NCBI RefSeq assembly: GCF_028583725.1
Contig: NZ_CP110680.1
Span: 930,001-994,000 of the forward strand
Source: Cellulomonas fimi
GTDB taxonomy: Bacteria > Actinomycetota > Actinomycetes > Actinomycetales > Cellulomonadaceae
Direction of reading: 5' to 3'
Length of the DNA stretch: 64,000 nucleotides
Below are positions 62,382 through 64,000 of this stretch, one piece after another (positions within the stretch are counted from its first letter, which is position 1; every line of letters starts with the position of its first letter). The position numbers and the translations under genes were made by a program. The notes beneath the pieces were generated by a model. It saw only the letters and a program-made list of their open reading frames with translations. It ran no database searches and was not told the DNA's origin.

Positions 62382-63407
62382 TCAGCGAGGGTGCACGAGG
62401 TAGTGGACCGTGTCGACGCCGTCGACCTGCGACGCCTTGACCTCCACCGTCCAGTCCGGCAGGCGCGTCCCGAAGAACGCCGACCCCGGCCCGCTGAGCC
62501 GGTCTCCCGCGGACGGGTCGAGCAGGACGGCGGCCTGCCACACCCGGTCGTCGGCCGACGAGGCCAGCTCGACGAACCAGCCCCCGTCGTCGAGGCGACG
62601 GACCTCGAGCAGGCGGCCCGGCACCAGCGGCACGTCGTCGGGGAAGTCGGCGGGCAGGCCGGCCACGACCGGCCGCTCGACGACCTCCACCGTCCACGGC
62701 CCGGCGACCGACGCGACGGGGGCCGTGAGCGGTCCGGCGTCCGGCGCGACGTACACCTCGTAGTCGCCCGGGGGCAGCGGGTGCCCACCCGGCCGGCCCG
62801 GCACGTCGCAGGTGACGAGCGGGACCTGCACCGGGTCCCAGCCGGTGGGCGAGTAGGGGATCCCGGCCGTGGCGGCCGCCGCGAGCGACGTCCCGACGAC
62901 CGTCCCGTCGTGCGCGACGACGACCCGCACGAACGGCGGCGTCTCGACGTCGGGGAGCGGCACGACCGGGTACGCCTCCGGGTCCACGACGTCGCCGAAC
63001 TGCGGCCACAGCCACAGCGTCGGCCCCAGGACGTGCGTGAGCGGCGTGCTCCGCGGCCCGACGGCCGTCCAGCTCGCCGCGTCGCCGCGGTCGTCGCTCA
63101 GCGCAGCGAGCGCCAGGTCGTCCTCGGTGCGGAGGTCCCGCAGGTCGGCGGTGTCCGAGCCGCAGGTCCCCGCCGGCGCGCCCGGCACGGCCGGCGGCAG
63201 GACGTCCGGGTCGCGCCCGGCGACCTGCACGGCCCCCAGGGTGACGGCACCGGCGGCGCCGACCCCGACCGCGCCACGCGTGACCCGGCGGGCCGCGCGA
63301 CGGTGCCGCGCGCGCGTCCGGACGCGCGTCATGTCGAACGCCGCCGGGACCCCGGCCGGTTCGCCGTCGATCGTGGCGTGCAGCGTGCGGGACAGGTCGG
63401 TGCTCAT
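62382..63407 (-). CDS. Membrane-anchored partner of the SigE-family sigma factor, unknown function
   Basis: 341 residues. The first ~45 (LSRTLHATIDGEPAG, then a basic RTRARHRRAARRVTR) look like a short cytoplasmic tail; one helix (~45-62) follows and the remaining ~280 residues would be extracellular, rich in Pro/Asp, with a Cys pair (GTCGSD, LVTCDVPG). No enzyme motif. ATG at 63407 overlaps the sigma factor stop by 4 bp, so the two are coupled and it could act as an anti-sigma factor, though no zinc-type anti-sigma motif is visible. Confidence 0.7.
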   Translation of the reverse strand: MSTDLSRTLHATIDGEPAGVPAAFDMTRVRTRARHRRAARRVTRGAVGVGAAGAVTLGAVQVAGRDPDVLPPAVPGAPAGTCGSDTADLRDLRTEDDLALAALSDDRGDAASWTAVGPRSTPLTHVLGPTLWLWPQFGDVVDPEAYPVVPLPDVETPPFVRVVVAHDGTVVGTSLAAAATAGIPYSPTGWDPVQVPLVTCDVPGRPGGHPLPPGDYEVYVAPDAGPLTAPVASVAGPWTVEVVERPVVAGLPADFPDDVPLVPGRLLEVRRLDDGGWFVELASSADDRVWQAAVLLDPSAGDRLSGPGSAFFGTRLPDWTVEVKASQVDGVDTVHYLVHPR

Positions 63408-63943
63408 CGTGCCTCCCGGGTTCTCACGAGCTCGATGTCGGTGGTGCGGTCGGCGCCGACCGGGCCGAGGACCCCTTCGAGGGCGTCCATGGCGTCGGAG
63501 AGGTACCGCTTGACGGTGCCGTCGGCGACGCCGAGCGTGCGGGCGATCTCCGCGACGGTCAGGTCGTCGTAGAAGCGCAGGACGACGCACGCCCGCAGCC
63601 GCGGCGACAGCGTGGCGAGCGCGGCCTCGACGCTCGCGCGCTCGACGGCGGACGTCTCGGGCGACTCGACGCGCTCGCCGCGGGCGACGAGGTGCCGGAC
63701 GCTGCGCCACCGGGTGCTGCGGCGGTGCCCGTCGAGGAGCTCGGACAGGATCGCGCGGCGCACGTACGCCTCGGCGGCGACCGCGTCGCGCAACGGGCGC
63801 GTCCGGCCGAAGCAGCGGACGAGCGCCTCCTGCACGAGGTCCTCCGCCGACCGCCGGTCGCCCGTGAGGTACGTCGCGTACCGCACGAGCGCGTGCCCGC
63901 GCACCTGCACCAGGTCGTCGAGGACCTGTTCCCACGCCGCCAT
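63404..63943 (-). CDS. SigE-family ECF RNA polymerase sigma factor
   Basis: 179 residues. Region 2 (ALVRYATYLTGDRRSAEDLV, QEALVRCFGR) and region 4 (LSPRLRACVVLRFYDDLTVA, EIARTLGVADGTVKRYLSDA) are clear. It belongs to the SigE-like actinobacterial family (TIGR02983 type). ATG at 63943 follows GGGAGGCGACGC. It leads a two-gene operon with a membrane protein, a usual arrangement for ECF sigma and its controller. The promoter would lie at the window edge. Confidence 0.9.
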   Translation of the reverse strand: MAAWEQVLDDLVQVRGHALVRYATYLTGDRRSAEDLVQEALVRCFGRTRPLRDAVAAEAYVRRAILSELLDGHRRSTRWRSVRHLVARGERVESPETSAVERASVEAALATLSPRLRACVVLRFYDDLTVAEIARTLGVADGTVKRYLSDAMDALEGVLGPVGADRTTDIELVRTREAR

Positions 63944-64000
63944 GCGTCGCCTCCCGTCCGATCGTCGCGCACAGGACGCTCGGGGGGCCGAGAACGTTGG

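Overview
The window is about 64 kb of very GC-rich DNA with dense coding, many 4-bp ATGA/GTGA gene overlaps and frequent GTG starts. It looks like an actinobacterial chromosome. A mycothiol synthase (mshD), a BldG-type STAS protein, a DUF4244 Flp-like pilin and a secreted GH5 beta-mannanase with a family 2 cellulose-binding module point to the Cellulomonadaceae or a close relative; the genus is inference. I see no rRNA, tRNA, IS element, prophage or CRISPR array.

Layout. 0-3 kb: a 5'-truncated M15 peptidase, a ThrE-type exporter, a deazaflavin-type oxidoreductase and a cysteine-less HesB-like protein. 3.2-7.6 kb: a divergent TetR/ABC-exporter pair with two clear operators, then a paired FMN reductase and luciferase-like monooxygenase. 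7.9-12.9 kb: a tight five-gene operon coding for a receiver domain fused to a PIG-L deacetylase, an ATP-grasp ligase, a PHP phosphoesterase, a response regulator and a membrane histidine kinase. I could not match it to a described pathway and regard it as the best candidate for a new system. 13-19 kb: a BBE-type oxidase, a very large membrane protein whose alpha/beta-hydrolase motifs are split by a membrane domain, and a TasA/SipW-type secretion cluster. 19-30 kb: a GGDEF-EAL protein, msrB, a nuclease-related-domain-like protein, two MarR regulators, a drug exporter, a sugar porter and a DUF47-PiT phosphate pair.

30-45 kb: an mshD-ppk-Nudix/RHG operon, an FAD monooxygenase, the mannanase, acetyl-CoA synthetase, a FocA-type channel, an old yellow enzyme, malic enzyme and a Fic-like protein. 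45.8-56.2 kb: a HAD-IB phosphatase, a complete actinobacterial Tad (Flp) locus (tadZ-A-B-C, pilin, two TadE-like proteins) and a DUF1998-type helicase. This gene set and order recall Mycobacterium tuberculosis Rv3649-Rv3661, with acs (Rv3667) near by. The Tad genes are full of short tandem repeats, the most striking being fourteen 33-bp units in the tadE-like gene. 56.6-64 kb: 5-oxoprolinase pxpABC, an anaerobic ribonucleotide reductase nrdDG with a pair of NrdR-like boxes 32 bp apart, a BldG-like STAS protein and a SigE-family sigma factor with its overlapping partner gene.

The genes fit a soil-type facultative anaerobe: plant polysaccharide breakdown, acetate/malate/formate metabolism, polyphosphate and thiol stress defence, surface pili, and anaerobic DNA-precursor synthesis. 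Most gene clusters end in strong GC-rich hairpins, many of them bidirectional between convergent genes.
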